Below are positions 1 through 9,732 of a DNA stretch of 64,000 nucleotides, one piece after another. How positions within the stretch are numbered: the first letter of the stretch is position 1; every line of letters begins with the position of its first letter. The notes under the pieces are model-generated. The model saw only the letters and a program-made list of their open reading frames with translations, was not told the origin of the DNA and ran no database searches. The stretch lies in the NCBI RefSeq assembly GCF_001758195.1, contig NZ_MASR01000001.1, forward strand, positions 310,001 to 374,000, given 5' to 3'. The translations under genes were made by a program, and so were the position numbers. This stretch comes from Pseudohongiella acticola (lineage in GTDB: Bacteria > Pseudomonadota > Gammaproteobacteria > Pseudomonadales > Pseudohongiellaceae).

Positions 1-641
1 AATCCATCGCACGCCACAAAGCCTCCAGCGCAGCGGGAGAAACGCTGGTTCTGGTCCAGGACACAACCGATAGCCTGGCAGAAGGCGCTACCCATATTTT
101 CATTTACACGGTTAACCGCAATCATCTATTTGCCAGTAGTGCAGCGGCCATGGAGCAGCTTGGCCTGAATATTCAGGACGCGCGTATATTTACGTCGAGT
201 AAGAACTATTGCATGAACACCTACTCAGTGCTTGAAGGTGACGGCACATCAATTGGTGATAACGTTCGCAGAATCGACGAGATCAAGAAAATACTGAGCC
301 AGTATCTTGCTGAGCCATCAGCGCACCTGCGGGTAGCCAAAAAGCGGGCCTCACGTAAACTGCAGCATTTCGGTCAGCAAGTGGAAATGGATATCATCAA
401 TAAAGCGGATCAGCCATGGTCGACGCTGGAACTGAACTGCATTGATAAACCCGGGATTCTTGCCGCAATCGGAAAGGTTTTTGCGGAGCAGGATATTCAA
501 TTGTTGAATGCACGCATTGCTACGCTTGGTGAACGAGTGGAGGACCTGTTTTTTATTTCCGACGCCAATGACCAGGCCATTGTCGATCAGGACCAGATAG
601 AACGTCTGCAACAGGCACTGAACCAGGAACTGGCGGTCTGA
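1..641 (+). CDS. glnD: [Protein-PII] uridylyltransferase GlnD, C-terminal part
   Basis: Only the last 212 codons are in the window; the frame is open from base 3 to the TGA at 639-641, so the gene starts upstream. GlnD is the nitrogen sensor that uridylylates and deuridylylates PII proteins in response to glutamine. The visible part is the C-terminal regulatory end with ACT domains: the last one starts near LELNCIDKPGILAAIG and continues into LLNARIATLGERVEDLFFI, the pattern expected for the glutamine-sensing ACT repeat. The catalytic nucleotidyltransferase and HD domains lie outside. It is followed 4 bases later by an ArsC-like gene and then dapD, the neighbourhood seen in Pseudomonas. Confidence 0.93.
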   Translation, partial: SIARHKASSAAGETLVLVQDTTDSLAEGATHIFIYTVNRNHLFASSAAAMEQLGLNIQDARIFTSSKNYCMNTYSVLEGDGTSIGDNVRRIDEIKKILSQYLAEPSAHLRVAKKRASRKLQHFGQQVEMDIINKADQPWSTLELNCIDKPGILAAIGKVFAEQDIQLLNARIATLGERVEDLFFISDANDQAIVDQDQIERLQQALNQELAV

Positions 642-645
642 GTCT

Positions 646-990
646 ATGATCAAACTCTATGGCATCAGTAATTGCGATACCGTTCGCAAAGCAGGTAAAT
701 GGCTGGACGCCAGGGGCATGCAGTGGACACTGCATGACTACCGCAAACACGGTATTGACGCCGCATTGGCAACCAGAATACTGGGCGTTTTTGGGCCTGA
801 GCGCGTGATAAACAGGCGTGGCACAACCTGGCGTCAACTGGATGATAAAGATCAGGCAAAAGCGACTGATCCAGTCACCGCAGCTGAGCTGATACAGGCG
901 CATCCTGCGCTGATCAAGCGACCTATTGTGGTGACCTCCGCGCAGCACTGGTTATTGGGTTACGACGAACTGATGACGCTGTCAGATTAG
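646..990 (+). CDS. ArsC/Spx-family thioredoxin-fold protein (YffB-like)
   Basis: A 114-residue protein of the arsenate-reductase-like family. It starts with the strand MIKLYGISNCDTVRKA, carrying the single N-terminal cysteine of the family (Cys10) followed by the DTVRKA helix, and shows the later RRGTTWRQL segment. This resembles YffB more than true ArsC, which needs further cysteines. Family members are thought to use glutathione or act as thiol-dependent reductases; the substrate is unknown. It lies between glnD (4-base gap) and dapD, so it is probably co-transcribed with both. That position is conserved in pseudomonads. Assignment to the family is firm; an arsenate role is not supported. 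Confidence 0.85.
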   Translation: MIKLYGISNCDTVRKAGKWLDARGMQWTLHDYRKHGIDAALATRILGVFGPERVINRRGTTWRQLDDKDQAKATDPVTAAELIQAHPALIKRPIVVTSAQHWLLGYDELMTLSD

Positions 991-1077
991 CAGGCCAGAT
1001 TCGAATTATTATTGCAGGCCACCCGCGTTGCAGCTGGGGCCAGAACAACAGACTATTTTCAGGAGAGACAGACAGCA

Positions 1078-2118
1078 ATGAGCACACCACAATTACATAG
1101 CTTTGGCCTGGGCATCGCAACTACCGATGCCCAACAGGAAATCATTGAAGTGTATTACCCACAACCAGTCGTCGACCCTGCACTGGAAACGCTGGCCGGC
1201 CTGATTCGTGACTGTGGTTATCGCGGTGGCAATGAGTGTATTACGCTGACACCGGCACACTTGCGCAGCTTGCTGGATACACCGGAAGCAAAAACAGACC
1301 CTGCGTTTGCTGCGATTGTCGACACGCTCGCCGGCAGTGAACAGACCGTTGTGGCGATGTTCATAGCAGAAGACAGAGCGCCCACAAGCGTCGCTGAAGT
1401 CTACCTGAAACTGCAGCTGCTATCGCACCGCCTGGCCAAACCACATGGTCTGAATCTGCAGGGTGCTTTTGGTGTCCTGCGGAATATCGCCTGGACCAAC
1501 CATGGCGCGATCGCTCTTGAGGATCTGCCCGCCCGCCAACTGCTGGCCAGGTCCCAGGGACAGCTCATTGATGTCATGTCAGTCGACAAATTCCCCAAGA
1601 TGACCAACTATGTTGTGCCTGCCGGTATCCGAATTGCAGACACTGCCCGTGTGAGGCTGGGGGCCTATGTCGGCGAAGGGACCACGGTCATGCATGAAGG
1701 TTTTATCAATTTTAATGCGGGAACCGAAGGTACTGCGATGATCGAAGGGCGTATTTCTGCTGGCGTCATGATTGGCGAAGGTAGTGACCTGGGCGGCGGA
1801 TGCTCCACCATGGGCACGCTCTCAGGCGGCGGTACTGCCATTATTTCAGTCGGCCGCGATTGCCTGATTGGTGCGAACGCTGGCATTGGCATTGCCCTGG
1901 GTGATCGTTGCATCGTTGAGGCCGGGTTGTATGTGACGGGTGGTACCAAGGTTAGCCTGCTGGACAATGAAAACAATCTGGTAGAGCTGATTAAAGCGAA
2001 AGCATTGTCTGGCAAGAACGACCTGTTGTTCAGACGCAATTCGCAGACCGGAGCCGTCGAATGCAAAACTAACAAAACCCGTATTGCATTGAATGCAGAC
2101 CTGCATACGCATAACTGA
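1078..2118 (+). CDS. dapD: 2,3,4,5-tetrahydropyridine-2,6-dicarboxylate N-succinyltransferase
   Basis: DapD transfers a succinyl group from succinyl-CoA to tetrahydrodipicolinate in the succinylase branch of lysine and meso-diaminopimelate synthesis in the cytoplasm. I chose the ATG at 1078 because AGGAGAGA lies at 1061-1068 and the N-terminus MSTPQLHSFGLGIAT matches the long proteobacterial DapD type; the frame stays open upstream to 1012. The product is 346 residues. The C-terminal half is a left-handed beta-helix with hexapeptide-like repeats (VRLGAYVGEGTTVMHEG, then IEGRISAGVMIGEGSDLGGG). dapE follows 39 bases downstream, so two steps of the same pathway are linked. Confidence 0.96.
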   Translation: MSTPQLHSFGLGIATTDAQQEIIEVYYPQPVVDPALETLAGLIRDCGYRGGNECITLTPAHLRSLLDTPEAKTDPAFAAIVDTLAGSEQTVVAMFIAEDRAPTSVAEVYLKLQLLSHRLAKPHGLNLQGAFGVLRNIAWTNHGAIALEDLPARQLLARSQGQLIDVMSVDKFPKMTNYVVPAGIRIADTARVRLGAYVGEGTTVMHEGFINFNAGTEGTAMIEGRISAGVMIGEGSDLGGGCSTMGTLSGGGTAIISVGRDCLIGANAGIGIALGDRCIVEAGLYVTGGTKVSLLDNENNLVELIKAKALSGKNDLLFRRNSQTGAVECKTNKTRIALNADLHTHN

Positions 2119-2157
2119 GCCCGACGACCCTGAACCCAACGACAAGAGCCTGACCGA

Positions 2158-3330
2158 ATGAGCCAGACACTGGAAGATCAACACCTGACACCCACCACAG
2201 AGTTGGCTGTCCAGCTACTCAAAATCGCTTCCATTACGCCGGATGATAAAGGCTGTAATCAGCTGATGATGGATCGTCTGCAGGCGATTGGGTTTAAATG
2301 CGAAGTGATGCAATTTGGCAACGTCAATAACTTCTGGGCCAGACTGGGTGATTCGGGATCAGTTCTGTGTTTTGCTGGTCATACTGATGTAGTGCCGACC
2401 GGACCTGAGGAAAACTGGCAGTCGCCGCCGTTTACGCCGACGCTTCGCGATGGTTTGTTGTATGCGCGTGGTGCTGCAGACATGAAAGGCAGCCTGGCAG
2501 CCATGATCACGGCTTGTGAGAACTTTGTTGCCAGGTGCCAGGCAGACAAAATTGAGCCAGCTGGCTCAATAGCATTTCTGATTACGGGCGATGAAGAAGG
2601 CGCGGCCATCAATGGCACCCGCAAGGTCATCGAGGCACTGGAAGCCAGAAATGAAAAAATCACCTGGTGTATCGTCGGCGAACCCAGCAGCACAGAAACA
2701 CTGGGGGATGTCGTCAAGATTGGTCGCCGTGGATCACTCCATGGCTTGTTGACAGTGCGGGGTATACAAGGCCATGTGGCCTACCCGCATCTGGCAAAAA
2801 ACCCGATCCACCAGGCGATGGCACCTCTGGACAGTCTCGCACGGGAAACCTGGGATGACGGTAATGCGGCCTTCCCTCCTACCACGTTTCAGATATCCAA
2901 TATTCAGTCGGGCACCGGTGCTGACAATGTCATTCCGGGCGTCATGACGGCTGCTTTTAACTTTCGTTTCTCCACGGAACTCACTGAAACTGACATCCGT
3001 CAGCGCACCGAGTCGATACTGAATACTCACGATATTGACTACAAAGTGGAGTGGAAACTGTCAGGCTTACCGTTTCTGACCAGCAGCCAACACCTGATTC
3101 AGGCTGTCACAGACAGCGTGCACGAGGTCAATGGCGTAGTGACACAAGCGTCAACCTCAGGTGGTACCTCTGACGGTCGTTTTATCGCGCCAACAGGCGC
3201 TGAGGTTGTCGAGCTGGGGCCCTGTAATGCGACCATCCACAAAATCGATGAACATGTTCGACTCACGGACCTGGATGATCTGTCCTTGATGTACGAGGGT
3301 GTTATGCGCCGATTGCTGCTTGACGGTTGA
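2158..3330 (+). CDS. dapE: Succinyl-diaminopimelate desuccinylase
   Basis: A 390-residue M20-family zinc hydrolase that removes succinate from N-succinyl-LL-diaminopimelate. Visible metal-site motifs are [12 protein letters not shown] (His and Asp), [10 protein letters not shown], the ITGDEEG catalytic Glu pair, CIVGEPSS and, near the end, [11 protein letters not shown]. The first 12 or so residues form an extension compared with the E. coli enzyme (375 aa). The gene is preceded by dapD and ends 16 bases before the convergent rsmJ, with no terminator visible between them. Confidence 0.96.
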   Translation: MSQTLEDQHLTPTTELAVQLLKIASITPDDKGCNQLMMDRLQAIGFKCEVMQFGNVNNFWARLGDSGSVLCFAGHTDVVPTGPEENWQSPPFTPTLRDGLLYARGAADMKGSLAAMITACENFVARCQADKIEPAGSIAFLITGDEEGAAINGTRKVIEALEARNEKITWCIVGEPSSTETLGDVVKIGRRGSLHGLLTVRGIQGHVAYPHLAKNPIHQAMAPLDSLARETWDDGNAAFPPTTFQISNIQSGTGADNVIPGVMTAAFNFRFSTELTETDIRQRTESILNTHDIDYKVEWKLSGLPFLTSSQHLIQAVTDSVHEVNGVVTQASTSGGTSDGRFIAPTGAEVVELGPCNATIHKIDEHVRLTDLDDLSLMYEGVMRRLLLDG

Positions 3331-3346
3331 CTGCTCTTCTCGAAAA

Positions 3347-4180
3347 TCAGTCAGGCTGTTCCTCGGTGCCGACATAGATATCAAACCGGCTGGTTTTCCC
3401 GGTAAGACTGGACGCAGGTGTCAGTCCCCCCAATGGCAGCGCCAATCGTGGGCGTTTGACTACCACTTTCGCGGTCAGTTTCAACGCCACAGGTAACAAA
3501 CCTTCGCCTGTGGCCTCTGCACCATGCAGTTGTTGTAACAAGAATCGGTTTTTTTTCACCCGTGCCGCTTTGCCCCGCCCGGGAAACATGGGGTCCAGAT
3601 AAATAACCGAAGCTGACTCCAGGGACGGCAGGACAACGGCACTGTCGCCAGGCTCACATAAGGTCAGTCGAGCCAGAATCTGTTTTAGCATTCGCCATTG
3701 TCGAGCAATCGGTGCGGACAACTGCTGATTAATGTCGCTGACAGCGACTGCTTCACGTGCGCGCCTAAGTCCATCTTCAAGCAATGCATGAACTACCGGA
3801 GATTGTTCAACCAGGCTGACCTGCCAACCTGCTGCTGCCAGAATAAAGGCATCCTGGCCAAGGCCGGCAGTGGCATCAATCAAGTGTGGCGGTGCCAGAC
3901 TGGCCTGTTGATGAGAAACACACCCTCCAACCGCTTTGACAACTGCTTCACGGGACAGCGATTGAGTCAGTCTGAAGTTAAGTTTTGCATCGTTAAAGTC
4001 GACACAGACGGTCCCTGATTCCCGGGAAGACGGACGGCTCAGAGTCAGTCTGTTGTTCACGTAGGATAACATCAGTCCTTGATGATGGGCCGCGTTCTCC
4101 ACCAGCGGTACCCGCAAACGGTTGGCAAGCAGTTCGCTGCTGGCACTGTCCGATCGCTGCAGGACCACCAAATCACTCAT
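3347..4180 (-). CDS. rsmJ: 16S rRNA (guanine1516-N2)-methyltransferase RsmJ
   Basis: A 277-residue SAM-dependent methyltransferase. The SAM-binding loop is LIDATAGLGQDAFILAAAG, followed by the acidic strand end VSLVEQSP, and the target-base motif appears as YLDPMFPGR, which is typical of RsmJ (YhiQ). It modifies G1516 of 16S rRNA. Its ATG overlaps the TGA of tsaB by one base, so translation is probably coupled. The N-terminal 70 residues are variable in the family. It is slightly longer than the E. coli protein (250 aa). Confidence 0.92.
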   Translation of the reverse strand: MSDLVVLQRSDSASSELLANRLRVPLVENAAHHQGLMLSYVNNRLTLSRPSSRESGTVCVDFNDAKLNFRLTQSLSREAVVKAVGGCVSHQQASLAPPHLIDATAGLGQDAFILAAAGWQVSLVEQSPVVHALLEDGLRRAREAVAVSDINQQLSAPIARQWRMLKQILARLTLCEPGDSAVVLPSLESASVIYLDPMFPGRGKAARVKKNRFLLQQLHGAEATGEGLLPVALKLTAKVVVKRPRLALPLGGLTPASSLTGKTSRFDIYVGTEEQPD

Positions 4181-4905
4181 CAGGACCTCCGGTATGCCAT
4201 ATCTTCCTTAAGATAAATCGGCAGTGCTTCGTCCGCTGCCTCAAGCTGTCCGGATGCGAAGGCGTATTGGCCAAGATCGCACAGTGTACCAGCGTCAGTG
4301 CCGACACCGGACAGCAAAACCAGGCCCCTGCTCTCAGTTGCATGCCGTAGCGCTGATTGCTGCCAGCCGTTGCCGACGCAGCAGCGTGAATGATCTTGCA
4401 CGTTCACGTCTGTTTCCAGCAGCGCCAGAATTGATGCAGAGTCACAAATCTGATCTTCGATCAGAACGACTGGTTGTTCGCTGCCATTATCCCGATAACA
4501 GGAAAAGTAGTATTCGTCTTCTCGCGCATGAACGCAGGCGTAAACTATGCGCTGAATATGGGTACTGGCATTGGCGGTCTCACAACTGGTTTTGAACGCC
4601 GCGCGGGCCAGCATCATCAATGCAGAAATCCGGATAACGGGAATGTCGACACCAAATGCCAGTCCCTGTGCAACGGCAGCCCCTATTCTTAAACCGGTAA
4701 ATGATCCTGGACCACTGACGATAACGATGGCGTCCAGTTGACTAAGGCGTAGACTGGATTCATCAAGAAGAGCCTGCACCATCGGCAGTACGTCGTTGGC
4801 GTGCTTGCGAACGACCGAACCTGAGCGCTTGATCTGAACGCTGTCTTGAACTAGAGCGACTGAACAAATATCAGCTGCGGTATCGATAGCCAATAAGGTT
4901 GTCAT
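4180..4905 (-). CDS. tsaB: tRNA threonylcarbamoyladenosine biosynthesis protein TsaB
   Basis: TsaB is the inactive Kae1-like partner that holds TsaD and TsaE for t6A37 synthesis in tRNAs decoding ANN codons. The 241-residue protein begins MTTLLAIDTAADICSVAL (ASKHA fold) and carries the signature IVSGPGSFTGLRIG near residues 63-76. It lacks the metal-binding HxxxH of TsaD, as expected. It is the first gene of a two-gene unit with rsmJ (one-base TGATG overlap). Upstream lies the terminator of the AlgP-like gene, so tsaB needs its own promoter in 4906-4974, which I could not define. Confidence 0.94.
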   Translation of the reverse strand: MTTLLAIDTAADICSVALVQDSVQIKRSGSVVRKHANDVLPMVQALLDESSLRLSQLDAIVIVSGPGSFTGLRIGAAVAQGLAFGVDIPVIRISALMMLARAAFKTSCETANASTHIQRIVYACVHAREDEYYFSCYRDNGSEQPVVLIEDQICDSASILALLETDVNVQDHSRCCVGNGWQQSALRHATESRGLVLLSGVGTDAGTLCDLGQYAFASGQLEAADEALPIYLKEDMAYRRS

Positions 4906-4974
4906 ATCACTGAATCGGAAAGATGGCGGAAATGTTAGCGCTGTACAAAAACTAACATAATGGGAAGCCTGGTG

Positions 4975-5010
4975 AGGAAAAAACGTGCCGATCAGTTGAT
5001 CGGCACGTTT
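4975..5010 (-). terminator. Intrinsic terminator of the AlgP-like gene
   Basis: A perfect 14-bp inverted repeat (4981-4994 and 4997-5010, core CGTGCCGATCA) with a 2-base centre, followed on the minus strand by a run of six or more T. It starts 12 bases after the stop codon at 5023 and separates the AlgP-like gene from tsaB. The stem is long and perfect, so the terminator should be strong. Confidence 0.9.
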
Positions 5011-5022
5011 CTCTGAGACCGA

Positions 5023-5976
5023 TCAGGCCTTTGCGGGAGCCGCTTTGGTTTTTGCAGCTTTACGCTTGGCCGGAGCCTTTTTGGCAGCTGTTTTCTTTGC
5101 TGGCGCTTTTTTCTTCGCGGCAGTTTTCTTGGGTGCTGCTTTCTTGGCCGGTGCCTTTTTTACTGCTGCTTTTTTGGCAGTAGTCTTTCTGGCAGTCGTC
5201 TTTTTAGCTGCAGCCTTTTTGGGCGCTGCTTTTTTTGCAGCAGGCTTGGCTTTAGACTTGGCAGCAGACGCTTTCGCTTTAGCAGCAGCGCGCTTGGCGG
5301 CGGCGCGTTCACGGGCGGCCTTGGCTTTTGCACTGGCTCGTGCCTTGGCAGCGGCTTTGCGAGCAGCCGCTCGCTCACGTGCTGCTTTAGCTTTAGCTGC
5401 AGCTCTGGCTTTTATAGCAGCCTTCTTTGCAGCAGCTTTGGCTTTAGCAGCTGCTTTTTGAGCGGCTGCCTGTTCCTTGGCTTTTTGTTTCTTGACGCGG
5501 GCGGCTTCTTTAGCTGCATCAGCTTTCTTGCGCTTTCTCATCCACTGATCAGAGAATGCTTTAACCGCTTTGTTGAGATCGGCATCAGCTTTTGCGGCCA
5601 GATCAGCTTTACGCTTCTCTTCGGCTCGCTTTTTAGCTTCAGCAGCAGCTTTTGCTCGTGCCGCAGCAGCTGCTGCTTTGGCTTGTGCTTGAGCTGTTTT
5701 GAGTTTGGCGTTGACGGCCGTCAGGTTGGCGGCGGCTTTCTTGGCAGCAGCCTGGGCACTTACCTTGGCTTTTTTGCTGGTAGCAGTAGCACTCTTGGAC
5801 GCTTTAGCAACGGCTGCTTTGGCTTTTACTTCAGCCGCTTCAGCTTTCTTCTTGCTTGCTGCGACATCCTTCTCTATTTTTGCCAGAGATGCTTGAGCTT
5901 TTGCCAGGCCAGCGTCTTTAACTTTTTTGACCGCTGATGTGGCAGACGTCTTCTTTTTTGCTTTAACTTTGGCCAT
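5023..5976 (-). CDS. AlgP-like histone H1-type Lys/Ala-rich protein
   Basis: 317 residues, almost entirely Ala, Lys and Arg. The ATG at 5976 is preceded by GGAGAG, giving an N-terminus MAKVKAKKKTSATSAVKK; the frame continues open to 6063 without a better start. Residues about 60-290 are long charged helices with near-tandem 22-residue repeats built on AKAKAARERAAARKAAAKAR. The last 75 residues are a histone H1-like tail of KKAAPKK/KKTAAKK units. This resembles AlgP (AlgR3) of Pseudomonas, a DNA-binding regulator-like protein whose repeats vary in number. Function here is inferred only from composition. It has its own terminator and an AT-rich upstream region (5977-6137), so it is likely a single-gene transcript. 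Confidence 0.75.
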   Translation of the reverse strand: MAKVKAKKKTSATSAVKKVKDAGLAKAQASLAKIEKDVAASKKKAEAAEVKAKAAVAKASKSATATSKKAKVSAQAAAKKAAANLTAVNAKLKTAQAQAKAAAAAARAKAAAEAKKRAEEKRKADLAAKADADLNKAVKAFSDQWMRKRKKADAAKEAARVKKQKAKEQAAAQKAAAKAKAAAKKAAIKARAAAKAKAARERAAARKAAAKARASAKAKAARERAAAKRAAAKAKASAAKSKAKPAAKKAAPKKAAAKKTTARKTTAKKAAVKKAPAKKAAPKKTAAKKKAPAKKTAAKKAPAKRKAAKTKAAPAKA

Positions 5977-6137
5977 ACTTTTATCTCTCCAGAACTGTGG
6001 AAAAAAACCACCTTCGACTTTCAACGCGAAAATGACCCACGTTTGAGCGGCACGATAACACAAAAAAATATTGCTATACAGTAATATGCATCATTTTTTA
6101 ACTATTTTTTACTGGAATCGACCTATCAAAAACCGGA

Positions 6138-6827
<690 letters not shown>

Positions 6828-7685
6828 TTAATATTTCTGGTTCTCTGATCGTTTGGCAGCCTGCCAATAGTGTTCCAGTGTCTCAGCAGTGCTTTCTGCA
6901 ACAGAACTGCCCGCCTCGCGTGCACTGGTCTCAAGATGTCGAAACCTTCGCTCGAAGCGTTGATTGGCTCGGCGCAGGGCAGTTTCTGGGTCTGCCTTAA
7001 GATGTCGAGCGAGATTAACACAAGTAAACAGTACATCACCTAATTCATGTTCCTGAGCCTGACTGTCTGAATTCGCCAGAGCTTCCTGAAGCTCGGCTAT
7101 TTCAGTCTGCAGGCAGGACAACACCTGACTCGTCTCCTGCCAGTCAAAACCAACAGATGAGGCTCGCTTCTGCAGCTTTCCCGCCCGTTCTATCGCTGGT
7201 AGTGCGCTGGCAACATCATCCAGTACACTGACTGGCTCACTACCGCGGGCCGCGTTCTCCCGTTCAGCGTTCTTGATCAGTTCCCAGTTACGTTCAACGT
7301 CATCGGCTGAGAGTTCTGTTGGCTGGCCAAAACTTGTCAGGCTGCCATCAGGAAAAATATGCGGGTGGCGATGCAGGAGCTTCCTGAGTATGGCATCGGC
7401 GACGTCACCGAGGTCAAAGGACCCCGATTCTTCTGCGATACGCGCGTAGAACACAACTTGAAATAAAAGGTCACCGAGTTCGTCGCAAATTTTAACGGAA
7501 TCACCCTGCTCTACTGCATCTATCACCTCATACACTTCTTCCAGCGTGTGTCGGGTCAGTGATGACAGCGTCTGTTTGCGATCCCACGCGCAGCCATGCT
7601 CCGGATCACGCAGGCATGCCATCAGCTGCACGAGTTGAGCTAGCGCAGTGGCCTGGTCTTTCTTATCCTGCTTTAGGTCAGTCAC
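6828..7685 (-). CDS. mazG: Nucleoside triphosphate pyrophosphohydrolase MazG
   Basis: 285 residues with two tandem MazG all-alpha NTP-PPase domains. The first has LRDPEHGCAWDRKQT then EEVYEVIDAVEQGD and CDELGDLLFQVVF; the second has EIAELQEAL and HELGDVLFTCVNLA, i.e. the EExxE and ExxD metal-binding motifs. MazG hydrolyses NTPs and dNTPs and in E. coli tempers (p)ppGpp-linked stress. The start ATG overlaps the relA stop by four bases (ATGA at 7682-7685), so it is translationally coupled to relA, as in E. coli. Confidence 0.96.
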   Translation of the reverse strand: MTDLKQDKKDQATALAQLVQLMACLRDPEHGCAWDRKQTLSSLTRHTLEEVYEVIDAVEQGDSVKICDELGDLLFQVVFYARIAEESGSFDLGDVADAILRKLLHRHPHIFPDGSLTSFGQPTELSADDVERNWELIKNAERENAARGSEPVSVLDDVASALPAIERAGKLQKRASSVGFDWQETSQVLSCLQTEIAELQEALANSDSQAQEHELGDVLFTCVNLARHLKADPETALRRANQRFERRFRHLETSAREAGSSVAESTAETLEHYWQAAKRSENQKY

Positions 7686-9724
7686 AATTCTCCGTCCTCC
7701 AGTCGTCGGGCTTCAATGACACTGTCCAGGTGGTTCAGTCGATCGAGTGCCCGCGCCAGGCTGTGGTATGAAGAGATTTCAATTTCCAGTTGAATCGATG
7801 CTGTCTCTGAACGTTTGTCACTTCGTGTGTTTACTGCCAATACATAGACTGCTTCATTGGCCAGAATTGTAGTGACGTCGCGCAACAACCCGGCACGGTC
7901 ACGCGCAATTACAAGTACATTGACAATGACCGGGCTGTTTGCAGGCATCCCGGTTTCTGATTGCTCGTCCGTAAACAGGTCCGGTTTACTGGACAGCAGG
8001 GACAGTTGCTGTGCGGTATCGATGACTTCATGTACTTCTATCGCACCGGTGCCTATAGAGACGAACAGGCCTTCCGCATTTCGACAGCCAAGACGACGAG
8101 AGACTTCTTCGTAAGGAAGCTGGCGAATAGCCAGTCTTTTCAACTCAGTTTCCAGCCACTGCTTGCCATAACGTATATTCTGTTCACGATCCTGGGTCTT
8201 GAACCATTGCACCAATTTGGCGCGGGCACGTGGTGAATTGACATAACCCAGATGGGGTTTTAACCACTCCCGATTGGGCTCGTTAAGTTCACTGGAGAGA
8301 ATCTCGACACGGTCACCTGTCTTTAACTGATAATTCAGTGCCACAATTCTGTCGTTCACGCGTGCTCCAGAACAATGATTGCCCACCTGTGTATGGACAT
8401 AATAGGCAAAATCCACGGGTGTGGCGCCAGCCATCAGGTCAACGACATGACCTTCCGGCGTAAAAACATACACACGATCATCGGCACTGGCATCGCTGCG
8501 TAACTGTTCTGCCAGTCCGCCGACCATACCCATCTCATCATGCCAGGCCAGAACCTGACGCAACCATTCGATCTTCTCGTCGAAACCATCGCGATAATTC
8601 GGGTCAACAATGCCTTCTTTGTAACGCCAGTGCGCACAGACGCCGAGTTCGGCATCGTCATCCATGGCGAACGTGCGAATCTGAATTTCAAACACCTTGT
8701 TATCAGGTCCGATAACCGCAGTATGCAGGGACTGATAGCCGTTTTCTTTCGGGTTGGCGATGTAATCATCGAACTCATTTGGAATCACGCGCCAGAGATT
8801 GTGCACAATGCCCAGGGCTGCGTAACAATCACGCACATCAGGGACCAGGACACGGACCGCACGTATGTCATAAATCTGCGTGAAGTCGAGTTGTTTACGC
8901 TGCATTTTACGCCAGATGCTGTAGATGCTTTTGGCTCTGCCATTGATCTCGGCATCGATACCGGCGCGAGTGAACTGACGTCTGAGCTCTTCAGTGACTT
9001 CAGTAATAAAACGCTCACGGTCGACCCGGCGTTCGTCAATAAGACCGGCGATACGCTTGTAGTTATCAGCCTGCAGGTATCTGAAGGAGAGGTCTTCCAG
9101 CTCCCACTTTAACTGCCCTATTCCCAGCCTGTGGGCCAGCGGTGCGTATATATCGAACACTTCGCGGGCAACTCTGCCGCGTTTCTCGTGGCCGGCGGTT
9201 TTAACGGCGCGGATGGCGCAGGTTCGTTCGGCCAGTTTTATCAAAGCTACCCTGACGTCATCGACCATCGCCAGCAGCATCTTGCGCACGTTCTCTACCT
9301 GATCCTGGCTCTGGCCCAAAACGCGGGTTTTGCTGGTATCGGTCTCATTGATGGCAGCCATGCGCAGAACGCCGTCGAGCAGCGTTGCGATGCTTTTGCC
9401 AAAAGTTTCCTGGACCTGCTCCAGAGGTAACCTGGATTCACGCACAGGGCGATACAGCAACGCGACAATGACGGCCTCACTGTCAAGGTGAAGCTGGGCC
9501 AGAATCTCGGCCATCTCAAGCCCAGTGCGATAAGCACTGACACCGGGTGACCAGGCGTTCTTGGCGGCGACAGCAAGACTTTCGACATGCCAGCTCAGGT
9601 CACAGGCACGACGGATGTCATCATGCCGTGACAGACCGACATAACTCTCCAGTCGAGCCAGCCACTGCTCGAAGTTGACACTGCCATCGGCATTAAATGA
9701 ATATTCTTCGCGTACCTGAACCAT
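7682..9724 (-). CDS. relA: GTP pyrophosphokinase RelA
   Basis: 680 residues. RelA makes (p)ppGpp on starved ribosomes. Order: degenerate HD domain (about 40-200), synthetase domain (about 240-380), TGS (about 405-470) and C-terminal ACT (about 605-680). It is RelA rather than SpoT because the hydrolase HD motif is replaced by ALLYRPVRE and the synthetase carries the EFDD acidic signature (EFDDYIANPKENGYQSLHT). mazG lies downstream with a four-base overlap and rlmD directly upstream (8-base gap), the gammaproteobacterial relA order. The Shine-Dalgarno is weak. Confidence 0.96.
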   Translation of the reverse strand: MVQVREEYSFNADGSVNFEQWLARLESYVGLSRHDDIRRACDLSWHVESLAVAAKNAWSPGVSAYRTGLEMAEILAQLHLDSEAVIVALLYRPVRESRLPLEQVQETFGKSIATLLDGVLRMAAINETDTSKTRVLGQSQDQVENVRKMLLAMVDDVRVALIKLAERTCAIRAVKTAGHEKRGRVAREVFDIYAPLAHRLGIGQLKWELEDLSFRYLQADNYKRIAGLIDERRVDRERFITEVTEELRRQFTRAGIDAEINGRAKSIYSIWRKMQRKQLDFTQIYDIRAVRVLVPDVRDCYAALGIVHNLWRVIPNEFDDYIANPKENGYQSLHTAVIGPDNKVFEIQIRTFAMDDDAELGVCAHWRYKEGIVDPNYRDGFDEKIEWLRQVLAWHDEMGMVGGLAEQLRSDASADDRVYVFTPEGHVVDLMAGATPVDFAYYVHTQVGNHCSGARVNDRIVALNYQLKTGDRVEILSSELNEPNREWLKPHLGYVNSPRARAKLVQWFKTQDREQNIRYGKQWLETELKRLAIRQLPYEEVSRRLGCRNAEGLFVSIGTGAIEVHEVIDTAQQLSLLSSKPDLFTDEQSETGMPANSPVIVNVLVIARDRAGLLRDVTTILANEAVYVLAVNTRSDKRSETASIQLEIEISSYHSLARALDRLNHLDSVIEARRLEDGEL

Positions 9725-9732
9725 AAAGTAAT

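Noticed and set aside
5045-5461. Long open frame on the plus strand opposite the AlgP-like gene, predicted hydrophobic Ala/Phe-rich protein
   Set aside because: It is the mirror of a Lys/Ala repeat gene; low-complexity Lys codons on one strand become Phe/Leu on the other. No ribosome-binding site or family similarity.
7682-9724. Possibility that the RelA/SpoT homologue is SpoT
   Set aside because: The hydrolase HD motif is lost and the synthetase has the EFDD motif; the rlmD-relA-mazG context is that of relA.
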